Below are positions 10,609 through 21,669 of a stretch of 64,000 nucleotides of DNA, one piece after another (the first letter of the stretch is position 1; every line of letters begins with the position of its first letter). The notes beneath the pieces are model-generated. The model did not search any database and had not been told where the DNA came from. It saw only the letters and a program-made list of their open reading frames with translations. The position numbers and the translations under genes are program-made. The stretch comes from Plasmodiophora brassicae (taxonomy: Eukaryota; Endomyxa: Phytomyxea; Phytomyxea; Plasmodiophorida). The stretch is from NCBI GenBank assembly GCA_036867785.1, contig CP145414.1, positions 868,001 to 932,000 of the forward strand, read 5' to 3'.

Positions 10609-11294
10609 GGCATCGTCGTCGTCAGAATCCGATGACCAGCCACTGGCCACGAAACTTGTAGGTCTGCTGACGTCCGCCGCTTGCTGCATGTCAGGTAATG
10701 CGGTTTAGCAGAAACCCAAACCGTCAGTCAAGAAGGAGAAAAAGCCTAATGTCAAGAAGGAGGCGAAACCTCGCGCCGAGTTGTCGAAGGATAGAAAACC
10801 GAAGATCGAGCGCACTTCCGACGACGACGCAGTCATAGGAAATAAGAAACGAACTGTATCCCCAAAGAAAGCGGTCAAGGTCAAGAAGGAATCGAAACCC
10901 AAAGCCAAGAAGGAAATGCAGGTATAAGGTTTAGCATTGACCGACCGATAATAATCTTAACGTAATGTCAGGAGTCAACTGTGAAAAGGCCGTCTAAGAA
11001 ACCGAAGAAGGAATTTGGAAAGCCAGGACAGAAACACGATGAACCTCCCTTCGTGCGTATATCGCGAGCATCTGTTGAGGTATGTTATTCTGACGAGCAC
11101 GTGTGTAGCTGGACTGTTTGAGGCTGTTCTACGAAAGTTTGTACAATGAGGAAAGGGCGATGGGGCGTTACGATGGCCGAGGGCCGTTATCAATGGCAGA
11201 GCAGTGGTGCATGGAGCGAGGCGTGTTTGACCTGGAACATCAGACTGCGCTCTTCAACCGGTCGCAGAAAGGGGGCCAGCTCAAGAAACGCTGA
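10609..11294 (+). CDS. Lys-rich, probably nuclear protein, four exons
   Basis: ATG 10609 starts MASSSSESDDQPLATKL, ending at a GTAGGT donor. Exon 2 is extremely basic with repeated Pro-Lys-Val-Lys-Lys-Glu-like blocks (KPSVKKEKKPNVKKEAKP, KAVKVKKESKPKAKKE), resembling a linker-histone-style tail. Introns with GTATAA and GTATGT donors separate a C-terminal exon beginning LDCLRLFYESLYNEERAMGRY and containing SMAEQWCMERGVFDLEHQT. This is a compact globular region that ends LKKR at TGA 11294. The tail suggests nucleic-acid or chromatin contact; I do not recognise the C-terminal domain. It lies 97 bp after the coiled-coil gene on the same strand. Confidence 0.6.
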
Positions 11295-11362
11295 AGTAGT
11301 GTCACAAGTATAGTCAAGACATACCAGCGGAGCCAATTATCGGGAGCAGTAGATATTTTATT

Positions 11363-13971
11363 TCAATCTCGCTTGCGTTTGCGGCGGCGTAACTGAGCGA
11401 TCATCGCTAACTGTCCAAGCGCAACAGCACAGAGGATAGCGGCAGACTGTAGCGATTGCGCTGGCCATGCCAAAAGCAGCGATATGACGGGCAGCGAGTA
11501 CTGGATCCAGAGAGGGACGTCTAGGTGGACATCCGTTGCAACGGCAGAGCCACAGCCTGCAGCTGCGAGAAGAGCGCTCCGAAAAGGCGGACCATCAGTT
11601 AATGCAACCTGTGCAAACGTTGCAGCAATGTGCAAGGCAGGCGGCCACCAGGGCCTATCGGGCTGATGTTCAGGATCAAGGATCTGTAGGGCAGGCTCGT
11701 GTCATATTGCAAACAGGCATCGACGTATTATCTCGTTTGAAACCATGGAAGGAGGTGCGGGGGACCTGCTTGTGTCTCTAATCATCATCAGCGGCGGACT
11801 GCTTGCCTGGGAAGACCGTCCTGGCCTCCTATGGACACGCGACGACGCGGAAGAGTCGTTCCGCAACAAATGGTGCTGTAGAACCTATTTCACAATTTAA
11901 ATTTCGACGCGTAGACCCAGGTATATGAACACCAATCCGTACCTGGTCAATGCTAGGCCTCTCCGAGCGGTCGAATCTTGTCATCTGTACAATGAGGTCG
12001 ACCATGTCCCCGGACCTGCCCTCTGGAAAAGTCAACGCCAGGGTGCCGTATTTTAACGCATCGTGAAGTTCAGAAGCGGATCCAGCAAATTCCTCATACG
12101 GTGCACGTCCGTAGCACATGAAGTACAAAACGACACCCAGGGAGTATCTAACACAGCTGTCAGTGCGAAATAACGTCCAAGGTCATGCGCCAATCAACAT
12201 GTCAGCCCGGTCGTCGTATTCGTCTTCCTCGTCGAGAAGCTCGGGAGCACAGTAGAACATTGTACCAGTATTGCCTGGCAAGCAGAATCAGAAGACGACC
12301 GAGTTTCAAACGATAGTGATGGCAAACCAGTTCGTGGACGGCGCGTGGCTTGTTTCAACGTGTCGGATTCGCCAAAATCAGAAATAAGCACTCGGATGCT
12401 GGTACGCCCAGACAGGACGTCGTAGTCCGCATTCAGCAACAGGTTCTACATGGAGGCATGAAACGATATATCGCAATCACGGGCGCTCGTCTGCCATGTG
12501 TACCTCTGCCAAATCGTTTCAGTGCGCTAGCCATTAGCGAAGCCGAAGACATTACCGGGCTTGATGTCACGATGAACGATGCCGGAATGATGCAGATGAC
12601 GGAGCCCGCGGCAAATGCCACCCAGCAAAGACCATACGTCGTCATCGGTCGGGAGCGTTTCTGCTTTACAAATGTAGTCCGCAATGTTGCCCATGTTGGC
12701 ATATTCCATCAGCATAAATATGACGGGGACCTGACGCTTAAATTGTGAACAGCGGACACCGACAGGCAATCACCAGTCCTCACCGTTGGCCCAAAATCAG
12801 CGGTCTTGTTAAGCTCCAGCCAGCTATGCTTATAGGCAACGATGTTGGGATGTCGTAGAGTTTCCACAGCCCGGATTTCACTAAGCAAATGTAAATATGG
12901 AAACGCCCACGGCCCAGCCCGCCGTAAACCAGACCTGAGGACACGCAACAGCCAAGGCCGATTATCCCCAACTGGGATTTTCTTGCATGCATACGTGCCT
13001 GAAGAATCCCGTTAGACGTGAACGTGACGATTCAAGGACGGGGAAAGATCACGCACCAAGGGTAACTCCATCGAGAACATGCTCGCATAGGAACACGGAT
13101 CCGAACCCGCCGGATCCAAGCTTATTCTGCTCGGTGAAGAATCGATCATAGTATCCGTTATTGAACGACCGCTCAGAGAGGACCCGAGGGTTAACCCCAT
13201 CATCATCATCATCATCGCACACGTCATCGCAAATCTCCTCTCTAGACGCATGATTAGAGAAAGGCCCATCACGAAGCAATGCTGGCTTACCGGTCATTCG
13301 GCGTGGTGTAGTAGTGCATCTCTCCCAACCTCATGAAATAGTCATGAGCCAGCGTCACATGCTACACACGACGTGATAGTCATTAGCTAGGCAGTCGAAC
13401 ACCAGTTCCGCGACCATTGCCAAGGCCCACAGGTGATGCATGGAAGGCTCCATCTTGGGTCCTGCCGATATCGGCGTCGTCGTAGTCGGTATACAGAGGG
13501 CGCAAGCACATTGGGCACGATTCCATAGACCGCGACGAATCCGATACTTCATGAGATCCCTGGGACAGCAACGTCAGGTCTGGCAACAGAATTCGCCCGC
13601 ATTCGCCCCACCGAATACACAGTCAGCCTACGTGTCGCTGGGTTGTGCACGACCATATTTCGATTCGATAGATCGCGCCTGCACTTGAGTCAGCAACGAC
13701 GCGACTATGGGCAAGTAGCACATTACAGGACGATTTGATGCGAGGACGACAACCCCGAGTTGGGTTGCGGTCCTGCCACAGCAACGACCTGCATGTTGTC
13801 CGGCGGCGCCGGCACCTCAGAATGTTCGACCGCCTGCTTGTGCCTCCCATTCGGGCGCCTTCGAGGACCAGCGCCACGCTGGCCGACCTGCCGGTCTTTC
13901 CCACCTGCATCCGCATCGGACCCGTCGGACATCCCCGCAGGAGACCGCCGTGACGACGATCGCGTGTTCAT
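11363..13971 (-). CDS. Iks1-type Ser/Thr protein kinase with C-terminal membrane segments
   Basis: ATG 13971 opens a Ser/Arg-rich leader. Through a GTAATG...GTGCAG intron it joins HQIVLRDLSNRNMVVHNP, then ESCPMCLRPLY (Cys-x2-Cys) and DYFMRLGEM, the conserved N-terminal region of fungal Iks1 kinases. After an Asp run come the kinase motifs KLGSGGFGSVFLCEHV, TYACKKIPVGDN (ATP-anchoring Lys), EIRAVETLRHPNIVAYKH, FMLMEYANMGNIADYI, HRDIKPGN, SDFGES, APELLDEEDEYDDRADM and SLGVVLYFMCYGRAPYEEF. A Ser/Pro linker leads to hydrophobic helices (SLPVISLLLAWPAQSL, AAILCAVALGQLAMIA) and a basic tail RRRKRKRD ending at TGA 11363. A TGA would interrupt the frame near 11706 unless an intron at 11684-11743 (donor GTTTCA, acceptor CTACAG) is spliced; phase fits. 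Substrate unknown. Confidence 0.82.
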
Positions 13972-14300
13972 GCCGAAGCTGTATGGTTGCTCAGATAAAC
14001 GGACTGCGCCAGTCCCGCCACTCAATCATTCCTGGGAAGGCGAAGCAGGCTGTCTGAGGCGACCCTGGAAACAACGCATGCCCAGCATTTTCGCTCATCC
14101 ACCAGCAGGGTCAACTTGAGCTGAGGGGCCTGGAATGTAACAGGAAATAATTCCTTGCTGCACTCCATGTGGGTTCCCCGAACAGATCGACCCGTCGGTG
14201 TCTGCAGCTTGAGCGCAGCCCGGCACTGACGCTTCTGCGAACTGCGAATTCGATCAGCGGGAGTCCGTGGGCAGTTGATCGCCAGGTTTCGCCGACCAGC
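13972..14300. promoter_or_regulatory. Shared divergent promoter region of kinase and deaminase genes
   Basis: About 330 bp separate the minus-strand kinase start (13971) from the plus-strand deaminase start (14301). No TATA-like element or repeat stands out, and the open frames here show no similarity; the label rests on position only. Confidence 0.4.
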
Positions 14301-15484
14301 ATGCGGCTCATCATTCGCCCCGACAAGCAGGCCGTTGGCGACTACGTGGCCGACTATGTCATGCATCGCATCAACGAGTTCAAGCCGACCGCCGACCGCC
14401 CGTTCGTGCTGGGATTGCCAACGGGCAGTAGTCCCATTCCGACGTACGCCTGTCGTTGAGTGTATCAGGTCGGCGTTGCCTGATTGCTTCATAGGTACCA
14501 GGGCCTGATACGGCATTACAAGACTGGTCAACTGAGCTTCAAGTACGTCGTTACGTTCAACATGGATGAGTACTGTGATCTGCCTGAAGATCATTCGGAA
14601 TCCTACGTGCGCAGGACGTCTGGTTCGTGTTTTCGAATTGCGCTAACGGTCCCGACAGCATTCTTTCATGTGGGACCACTTGTTCAAACATATTGACATT
14701 CGTCGGGAGAACGTCAACATTCTCGATGGCAATGCGCCGGATCTCGCTGCCGAGTGCCAGCGCTATGAGGATAAAATCGCGAGCTACGGCGGAATCGAAT
14801 TGTCAGTATCCACTCGTGTCGTATGTCCATACAGTATGTCTAATATCAGCTGTGAACAGATTCCTTGGGGGCATTGGGCCGGACGGTCATGTAAGTTACT
14901 GTTTGCTGTTGATTGTTGCTCTAACAAGATGTCGCAGATCGCGTTTAATGAGCCTGGAAGCTCGCTGGCGTCCAGGACACGCCTCAAGACGCTGGCATAT
15001 GACACGATCGTCGCCAACTCTCGATTCTGTAAGTGCACGCGTTTCAGGACGAATTTGTGACGGAATGGCCTCTTACGGCTGTATCTTGCCTAGTTGATGG
15101 TGATATCTCGAAGGTCCCCAAGCGCGCATTGACGGTCGGTGTGCAAACATATTTGAGTGCGCGCGAAGTCCTTGTCATCATTACAGGGATTTCAAAAGCC
15201 CTCGCATTACAGAAGTCGATCGAGGAAGGTGTCTGCCACATGTGGACGGTGTAAGCGGGATTATCTGCTTAGCAAACGTTTCTGTAAACCTTCATCCATT
15301 GTTCAGGTCGGCAATCCAGCTGCACGAAAACGCAATGATTGTCTGTGACGACGATGCAACTCTGGAATTGCGCGTCAAGACGGTGAAGTACTTCCGCGGT
15401 CTCCAGGAGACCGTTGAACGCTGCGATCCACACAATAAGCCCCAGCGCCCGACGTCGCCCAGACGAGGAAGCGGATGTCACTGA
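14301..15484 (+). CDS. NAGB: Glucosamine-6-phosphate deaminase
   Basis: Converts glucosamine-6-phosphate to fructose-6-phosphate and ammonia, linking amino-sugar use or chitin turnover to glycolysis. ATG 14301 starts [20 protein letters not shown], as in the family. Successive exons give [28 protein letters not shown] (catalytic Asp in NMDEY), [21 protein letters not shown] and [19 protein letters not shown]. The last two hold the family's Asp-x-His and Glu of the active site. The C-terminal half follows with [16 protein letters not shown] and [20 protein letters not shown], ending at TGA 15484. At least six short introns interrupt it (for example donors GTACGC, GTCAGT, GTAAGT). Full length for the family. 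Confidence 0.93.
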
Positions 15485-15795
15485 TATTGTTCAGCCCTCA
15501 AGCCTTGCATGCCTCGATCGTGCTTCAGTAAACCATTATTGCGATGGTTGCCCACGGCAAGCAGTGGTATATGGAATTTAGTCCTCGTTAATTAGGGTTA
15601 GGCGACCTGCAAACATCGGCTCACATCAACGCAAGGGCGCGTTTGTGCAGTACCACAGTGTGCCACAATTCAATTTCATACTTTTACGCTTCCGTGACTG
15701 AAATTTCTACAAACTTGGCCAAAACCTCCAAAAGTTCAGTCGGCGGCTCGGCGCACGCTGTGGCGGCAGTTTTGACCTCTGTGATTGCGATCGCG
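15485..15795. other. Intergenic, deaminase 3' side and peroxiredoxin promoter
   Basis: About 310 bp with no coding signal. Contains an A/T-rich patch near 15655-15720. No clear promoter motif. Confidence 0.4.
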
Positions 15796-16621
15796 ATGGT
15801 TGGTGTTGTTCGACGTTGCTCCCGACGATTGCGACTGATGTCGTCGCTCTGTGTGCAGGGAGTCATTAAGGTTGGGGATAAGGTGGTCACTATAGCTGAC
15901 GCTAGGTTGCTGCTCCACGAGTAATTGCATTCGTCAGGTGCCGTTCGACGTGACGTTTCAGGAGCTTGCCTTCGAGGACGGCAAGTCGCCGCGAGGCAAA
16001 GCGAAAGACGTCAGCAGCAAGTCAGGTATGATTCATGTGGAACGTATCGCGTATCACGTAGAGTGATTCGCTGACTTGATTTGCTCAGTGTTCGACGGAA
16101 AGAAGGTGATTCTGTTTGCGATCCCGGGTGCGTGGACGTCGACCTGTACTGATCAGCACCTGCCGTCGTTTGCTGCCAAAGCCGACCAGCTAAAGGCGAA
16201 AGGCATCGATATTGTTTGCACGAGCACGAACGACGCCTACGTCCTGGGTGCTTGGGGGCGCATTATCGCGGGTTTGCTACTGAGGCGTGATCCGCCTACC
16301 TGTGCCATGCTCTGAACTGCACGTCAAAGGCGCCGACGTCGTTCCAAGCAAGATCCGAATGCTGGCGGATGGCAACTCTGAATGGGCCAAAGCCATCGGT
16401 CTTTCCCAGGATTTGACGAAAGTCGGTTTCGGGCCTAACCGCACGCAACGCTGTATGTACCGCGGTGGTGGCTGTCAGGAACCAATCGGTTAAGGGATTT
16501 GGCTTTTCCAGACGCGATGCTGGTGGATAACGGAGTTGTCAAGCATCTCGGCGTCGGCGACATGGATCAGTCTGGATGTGACGCGATCCTCCCCAAGATC
16601 GTTGGCCAAGCGATGATGTGA
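15796..16621 (+). CDS. Peroxiredoxin-5 type thiol peroxidase
   Basis: Reduces hydrogen peroxide and alkyl or lipid hydroperoxides through a peroxidatic Cys. The ATG at 15796 gives an Arg-rich leader, [17 protein letters not shown], which could be a mitochondrial presequence. Then come [22 protein letters not shown] and [20 protein letters not shown], with the active-site Cys in [10 protein letters not shown] (family PGAFTPTCS-HLPGF). [42 protein letters not shown] and [17 protein letters not shown] complete the fold, and the gene ends at TGA 16621. One intron appears to use a GTTTGC donor (16269-16327 area) and another GTATGT. Redoxin/AhpC-TSA family assignment is secure; the targeting peptide is inference. 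Confidence 0.9.
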
Positions 16622-16698
16622 GTTGCGACGGCGCCCAGACGTGCTTCCAACCGGCGTACCAAACGATAAAACGTGTCGGTGTTTTCAGTGTCTGTGGT

Positions 16699-18526
16699 TT
16701 ATATAATGTCTGCCTGATCATCCCTCGGTGGTTTCCTACGCGGGGGCGCCAGCACGACAACGGAGTGCTTCTTCGGCGTGATGAATAAGCGACGCCCACT
16801 AGACAAATGGACAGCGACGATGCCGTCGAACGATGCTCTTGGAAATCCCGATTTGAAGCCAGGCATGCAACCGACCAATTCGGCGAACACTGCAAACTGC
16901 ACCTCGTCTTTGTAGATAACCCGAACATCACCGAGTGTGCTGAAGCGATAAGCGCGATTAGTTTTGCAAATGTGTCAGAACGCGGGCACCCACTTGTCAG
17001 AGGCGTCGGAACGGATTAGACTTGCAAGACCATCGTATGTAAGCAGCTGCGATGCATCCGCGGCCCTGTTCAGGTCCTCGCGGTACTGGGATACGTTGAA
17101 GGCCGATTTAAGATGAGACATGCCCTCAGTTTTCCAGTCAACGGCGACTGCGTTCAACTGGATTGGGGCCAGGTATTGATCAAAGAACTCGCCACCGCTG
17201 CTTCCAACCTTGCCGAAGGTCTTGACCCGGTTGATCTCAGGAAACACGCAGGAGCGACCAAGTCGCTGGCCCGGTTCACGTAGCCAGTCATCCCTACAGT
17301 TGGCTTAGTGCAAGCACATTCACTGCGAAAGCGAAATATAGGCACCAGAAACCGAACGGCCACTTGGCGTACAACTCCAAGGCAACAGCTCGGGTCATCA
17401 TCCAGCCAAGTCCAGGAAATATGTCAGCTCGTAGCAGTTTCTCTGCGTCACATACCCCTTCAGATATACTCCCGAATGCCTTAACGGTTTCCTCGTACTG
17501 GGATCTGCAACCAGGTGTGACTGCCCATGGTCGTTCCAGGCGGAAACGCAAAGTGTCGTCTCGCTATTTTCTGCAAGAAACGGTGCAGAATACGCGAAGT
17601 ACGATAGAAAATCAGGAGCAAACTCCATATCGTCTAATGCACACGTTAAATTCCCAGAAGCCATGGCATAGCAGCCGGTACATCTTGCCTTCGATAAACA
17701 GAAGCCCGTGGTAAGAGGTTGCACTATCGATCATGGCTCTCCTGAGGATGCTTTTGAAATGGGCGCTGATCTTATAGTACACAGAGAGGTCGGGCATATA
17801 CTCCTGCGGCGATCCGGCATTCTCCGAGATCCACGACTGCTCGTCATACTCGAAACGGAGATGAGTAATCGACGGGTCCCGTTCCATGTGTCTGCGAGCA
17901 AATATCAACGAACAGGCTTATTAGGGGACAGATACGCATCATACTTATGGATGACCTGCGACACCTCCGGATGGGTACCATCTTGTGAAATCACTAAATG
18001 GAATTTGACACCACCGATGCCACCGTCCACCGGCCATATTCGCATCAGCGATTGAAGCGTCTGCTGAAGGTACTCGTGCCTATTGAATGTCACAAGCACG
18101 ATCGCGATGTCCAGGAGCGGTTTCTTGGGCTGTCTTTTTATCTTCTTTACAATTGGACCTACGGGTGTGCAACGTTATTCATGGCAACCACTGATACAAG
18201 CAGCTGGACTGACTTTCGTCAGCGTTGCGTTTCGAATCGGCAACGGAATCGTCATCAGAAACCGTAATCGGCACGGAATGTCTCATGGCTGCTGCACGCC
18301 CCACATTGTCAACCGCCAATGAGGATGCCTCAACGGCCGCGTTGTTACGTGCAACGACAGCAACGACCACGATGGCGCCCAGCATCAGGCCCGCGACGGC
18401 GATGACCCATCGTGGCCGATCGCGCAACGACCGGCCGCGCCCCGGCGAATCCGGCACGTCACTCGACGACGCGGGCCGATACGACCCGGCGCCGGCCCGG
18501 ACCCCCAAGTCCCGCCGATGCAGCAT
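16699..18526 (-). CDS. MGAT1: GlcNAc-transferase I-like Golgi glycosyltransferase (MGAT1 family)
   Basis: GnT-I adds the first GlcNAc to Man5 N-glycans in the medial Golgi. ATG 18526 begins a short cytosolic tail; RWVIAVAGLMLGAIVVVAVV is a type II membrane anchor. After an intron, IAIVLVTFNRHEYLQQTLQ, FHLVISQDGTHPEVSQVI and ISAHFKSILRRAM follow. A GC-AG intron (17634-17688) joins LLFIE to DDMEFAPDFLSYFAY, rebuilding the catalytic Glu-Asp-Asp. Then LCVSAWNDHGQ, ADIFPGLGWMMTRAV, FPEINRVKTFGKVGSSGGE and FFDQYLAPIQLNAVAVDW match GnT-I blocks. The final exon reaches TAA at 16699. Several introns. The family is clear; exact acceptor specificity is inferred. Confidence 0.88.
17634..17688 (-). other. 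GC-AG intron in the MGAT1-like gene
   Basis: On the minus strand the exon ends ATCGAAG and the intron begins GCAAGATG and ends CATTAG. Removing these 55 bases restores the Glu-Asp-Asp metal-binding motif and the reading frame. No GT donor in this stretch does so. AG|GCAAG is the usual context of the rare GC donors. Confidence 0.75.
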
Positions 18527-18775
18527 CGCGCAGGCCGTCCACGCGACGCCGACAGTCTGCAACGCACCTGGAATGCGGCTGAATTGTCCGGTAACTCGAG
18601 TAGAGGCGCCTCTGTGGAGCAGAGCGGTGGAGGTCCGCCTAAAATACGAACCTACACGCAGGCCGAGCTGTACAACGTCAACGTTGCGACGACGTCCGCC
18701 ATCCGACCGACGCGTGCTGAAGTCGAATACGTTTGCCCTTTATTGTATGTTTGGGGAACGGGTGTGCGAATGCTA

Positions 18776-19843
18776 CTAATAGTTACGGGTAGCGGGTGCA
18801 GAGAGAGCGCGCATGTGGCGAGGTGGGGAGGCGATGGTATTGGAATGCAGGTTATGCAGGCGAGTTGCCTCGGCAATGACGGGGATGGCGGGTAGTAGGG
18901 CGATCCCAGAGTTCAGGGCGCGTTCCTGCGGGGTCCAGTTCTCTGGACGGGATCGTACAAGTAGCAGGCGCCCTGAGTCGACCATTGATAAATAGCGGAT
19001 GACAGTCATAACGGCGCTCGCAGACGCTCCCCTAGGTCGGAGTTCGAGCCTCATAAGCGCCGCATGCAGAAGCAGGTCGACTTTGGAATGCGGCAACGTT
19101 ATCCTCCCCAGCTCGGTCAGGTCACGCTGTGCCTGGTTGAGCAGGCGACCTAGTGAAGGCAGCAAACGAATAGTTTGGCGTGGTGTGGCTTGCAACGCGA
19201 CCAGGACGTCCGTGGTCGTAGGCAGGTCCAGACGACGAGAGAGATCCACAAGATCCAGGCTCGTATTCGCCATTACCATCGACTGCGACAAGATCCACAT
19301 GTTCATCCAGCACGCCTTGTCAAAGTCTGAAGCAGGACCTTCCAAGACGTGATGGGCGCACATGCGACCCAGCCTATCGCGATGCAGGAGGATGTCGATT
19401 TGTTGTGCGGGGTCGCTCTCGAACACGTCCATGTAGGCATCCGCGTGCCTAGGCGTACGTCCAACCAACGTCTGCACATACATGGCACCGGTACAATCCA
19501 CATCCAATAATCTGCGACGACTCGTCTTCAAGCCGGCTTCCGAGATCACCAGCCGCACATCATCACGATACGCCTCTCGGTCCGTGCTCAAGTACTCGAG
19601 GATTGTGCGTCCGGTGGCGTCCCGCTTGAGGATCTCGGGGCCTACACCAACGACGTACGGCTTGATCTCGGCGCTCAACGACATGGCAGCATCCCGCAGG
19701 GCTTGTGAACGTCTCCTAGACGGCAGGACCTGTGTGCACTTTGACAGCCATTCGAACCACAGGCTACGGTACCCCATCGCTGTAATCGACAGTGTCAGCA
19801 TCGATGGGAGGGCGCACAGGACGAACAGGCGCCGGAACGACAT
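18776..19843 (-). CDS. Secreted orphan protein, 355 residues, single exon
   Basis: ATG 19843 begins MSFRRLFVLCALPSMLTL, a signal peptide by composition. The mature part is helical with Leu-rich stretches such as DLVDLSRRLDLPTTTDVLV and RLLPSLGRLLNQAQRDL. A segment GRTILEYLSTDREAYRDDV could be a diverged ankyrin-type turn, but I see no repeats that meet consensus. It ends at TAG 18776. Unlike the housekeeping genes around it, it has no intron. Divergent from the secreted gene at 20314. Function unknown; a secreted lineage-specific factor is inferred. Confidence 0.75.
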   Translation of the reverse strand: MSFRRLFVLCALPSMLTLSITAMGYRSLWFEWLSKCTQVLPSRRRSQALRDAAMSLSAEIKPYVVGVGPEILKRDATGRTILEYLSTDREAYRDDVRLVISEAGLKTSRRRLLDVDCTGAMYVQTLVGRTPRHADAYMDVFESDPAQQIDILLHRDRLGRMCAHHVLEGPASDFDKACWMNMWILSQSMVMANTSLDLVDLSRRLDLPTTTDVLVALQATPRQTIRLLPSLGRLLNQAQRDLTELGRITLPHSKVDLLLHAALMRLELRPRGASASAVMTVIRYLSMVDSGRLLLVRSRPENWTPQERALNSGIALLPAIPVIAEATRLHNLHSNTIASPPRHMRALSAPATRNY

Positions 19844-20313
19844 CTCGACCCTGCAGAGTGTTGTCCCCCACGGATTATTCAGAGCCGAGTCGGGTCCGAG
19901 AACGTCCTTTGATAACTGCCTGTTGTAGCTGCCCAGTTTCGGACAAGCAGGTTATCGAGATCAAACAGTATCGCGTGTCGCCATTCGAACCCTTTCGAAG
20001 TCGTGTGCGCCTACTTCTTCGGTTCAGCCAGAAACGGCGTTTCATGCAAGGACCCTCGTAGGAACGTTGACGCACGACATTGTGGACCAGTGTCGCCTGT
20101 TCGGAAATGATCTGCGGTGGGGCCCCTGTGGGCCCGCGAGTCAGACTGATGATTCAACTACATTGACCCGCTGGTCAGGAGTCACACGCCTCAATCGTGA
20201 CGTGACACCACCATGTGGTGTCTGTCGTCCTAGATTGCTTTCCAGTGGTCAGTCATCATTTCCCAAATATTGTCCCCCTGCTTACTTTTACAGAGTCATA
20301 ATACCCAGCCAGT
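19844..20313. promoter_or_regulatory. 470-bp divergent region between two secreted-protein genes
   Basis: Upstream of both the minus-strand orphan and the plus-strand Asn/Pro-rich secreted protein, so it probably holds both promoters. No repeat or TATA-like signal noted; short frames here lack protein-like features. Confidence 0.4.
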
Positions 20314-21639
20314 ATGAAGCGCTCTGCACTTCTCGTTGCCGGCCTCATGGCGTGCAACTCGGTCGCCCAAATGCCTGGAATGTTCGGAGCACCGGACCTG
20401 GCTATGGCCTCGATGCAGAACCTGAACCAGATCAACCGGAATCCCCAAGCCATCAGCATGATGCGAGGGCAACGGCATGTCATGCACTTTTCCGACACTG
20501 GAGCGGACCCTAACGACAAGCAACCGTTGATCAACGTGAACGGCCATGCAAGTCATACTGCTCGTCAGCCAACGTCGGCTGAAGAGGCAGCCTCATCGTA
20601 CAGCGTCTTCTCCGCACAGAACGACAACGCTCCTAGCGCAGGTCTCAACGTCGGGCGCAATTCCATCGGAGGCGGGTCCAGCGCTCTGCCAGGCGTCATC
20701 CAGCCGCAGAACGAGCAGGTTCACGTCAAACGCGTCAACGTGAATGAGATGGTGGAAACCAGCGTGATGTTGCCAGATAGTGCACCGACACTGTCAATGG
20801 GCATCCCTACAGCACAAACACATCACTTGGGGTTCCCGTCGGGCCCTATCAGTGGAGGCGCTTCTTTCACGGACCACCTTCAAGACGAGATCAACGTGGC
20901 CGCCAGCGGCACTGGCGACTTTGGTGGGATCCAGAACGGCGGAAGTGTTCCGCTAGGCTTCCCGATTGACAGTCAATCGTGTGACTCGAATGGTAATCCA
21001 ATTCCGATCTCCAGACCGAACAAGGTGATCCCGATCCGCAGCGCTCCTGACCTCATGACTTTCGCGCCGTTCATCCAAGGAGATGATAACGCCACGATCC
21101 CAAACAACATCTCCATGCCGACGGCAGTCCCGATCAACGATGACGCTCCCGACAACGGAACGAATTCGTCGATGCCGATGGCAGATCTAGGCGCGCCTCA
21201 GGCCAATCCTGACAACGGGACAGTTGCGCCAACACCAATGCCAACGCCATCTGAGGCCCCAGCGAACGGCTCCTCTACAAGCGCACCGTCGTCCGGTGCT
21301 GACAGTACCGCAAACGCGCCCTCCACCCACCCCAAAGGCAACCATTCACACCCGCATGGTGGTTCGCATTCAGGCTCGCGAGGCCACTCGCATTCAAAGC
21401 TGGGTTCCAGTTCACGCAAATCGCACGGCGCCAAAGGAGAGTCTTCACGGTCGTCGTCAAACACGATCACGGAGCTGATCAACTGGCTGTCGAAGAAGAT
21501 GGGCGCGGACGGCGGGAACGCTCCACCGCCGGACTCGAGCGGGGAGACTATTGGCGAATTGATCAACTGGCTGATGCAGGCGGAAAAGAAGGATAAGGAG
21601 ACCAGTTCAGCTGATGCAAGCCAGTCCAGCAGCAACTGA
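20314..21639 (+). CDS. Secreted low-complexity protein (Asn/Pro/Ser/His-rich), 441 residues
   Basis: The ATG at 20314 gives MKRSALLVAGLMACNSVAQ, a clean signal peptide. The body is rich in Asn, Met, Pro and Ser. It has a Pro/Thr block (TVAPTPMPTPSEAP), a His/Gly/Ser block (GNHSHPHGGSHSGSRGHSH, about residues 343-361) and two copies of a short helical motif near the C-terminus: TELINWLSKKMGADGG, then GELINWLMQAEKKDKE. Single exon, ending at TGA 21639. The His-rich part could bind metal ions; this is inference. No known family. It looks like an extracellular matrix or effector-type protein. Confidence 0.8.
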   Translation: MKRSALLVAGLMACNSVAQMPGMFGAPDLAMASMQNLNQINRNPQAISMMRGQRHVMHFSDTGADPNDKQPLINVNGHASHTARQPTSAEEAASSYSVFSAQNDNAPSAGLNVGRNSIGGGSSALPGVIQPQNEQVHVKRVNVNEMVETSVMLPDSAPTLSMGIPTAQTHHLGFPSGPISGGASFTDHLQDEINVAASGTGDFGGIQNGGSVPLGFPIDSQSCDSNGNPIPISRPNKVIPIRSAPDLMTFAPFIQGDDNATIPNNISMPTAVPINDDAPDNGTNSSMPMADLGAPQANPDNGTVAPTPMPTPSEAPANGSSTSAPSSGADSTANAPSTHPKGNHSHPHGGSHSGSRGHSHSKLGSSSRKSHGAKGESSRSSSNTITELINWLSKKMGADGGNAPPPDSSGETIGELINWLMQAEKKDKETSSADASQSSSN

Positions 21640-21669
21640 AATGATACATCGATGTTTAAAACAATCGAG

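Noticed and set aside
18225-18779. 184-residue plus-strand ORF
   Set aside because: It is antisense to the GlcNAc-transferase I membrane anchor and has no protein-like features.
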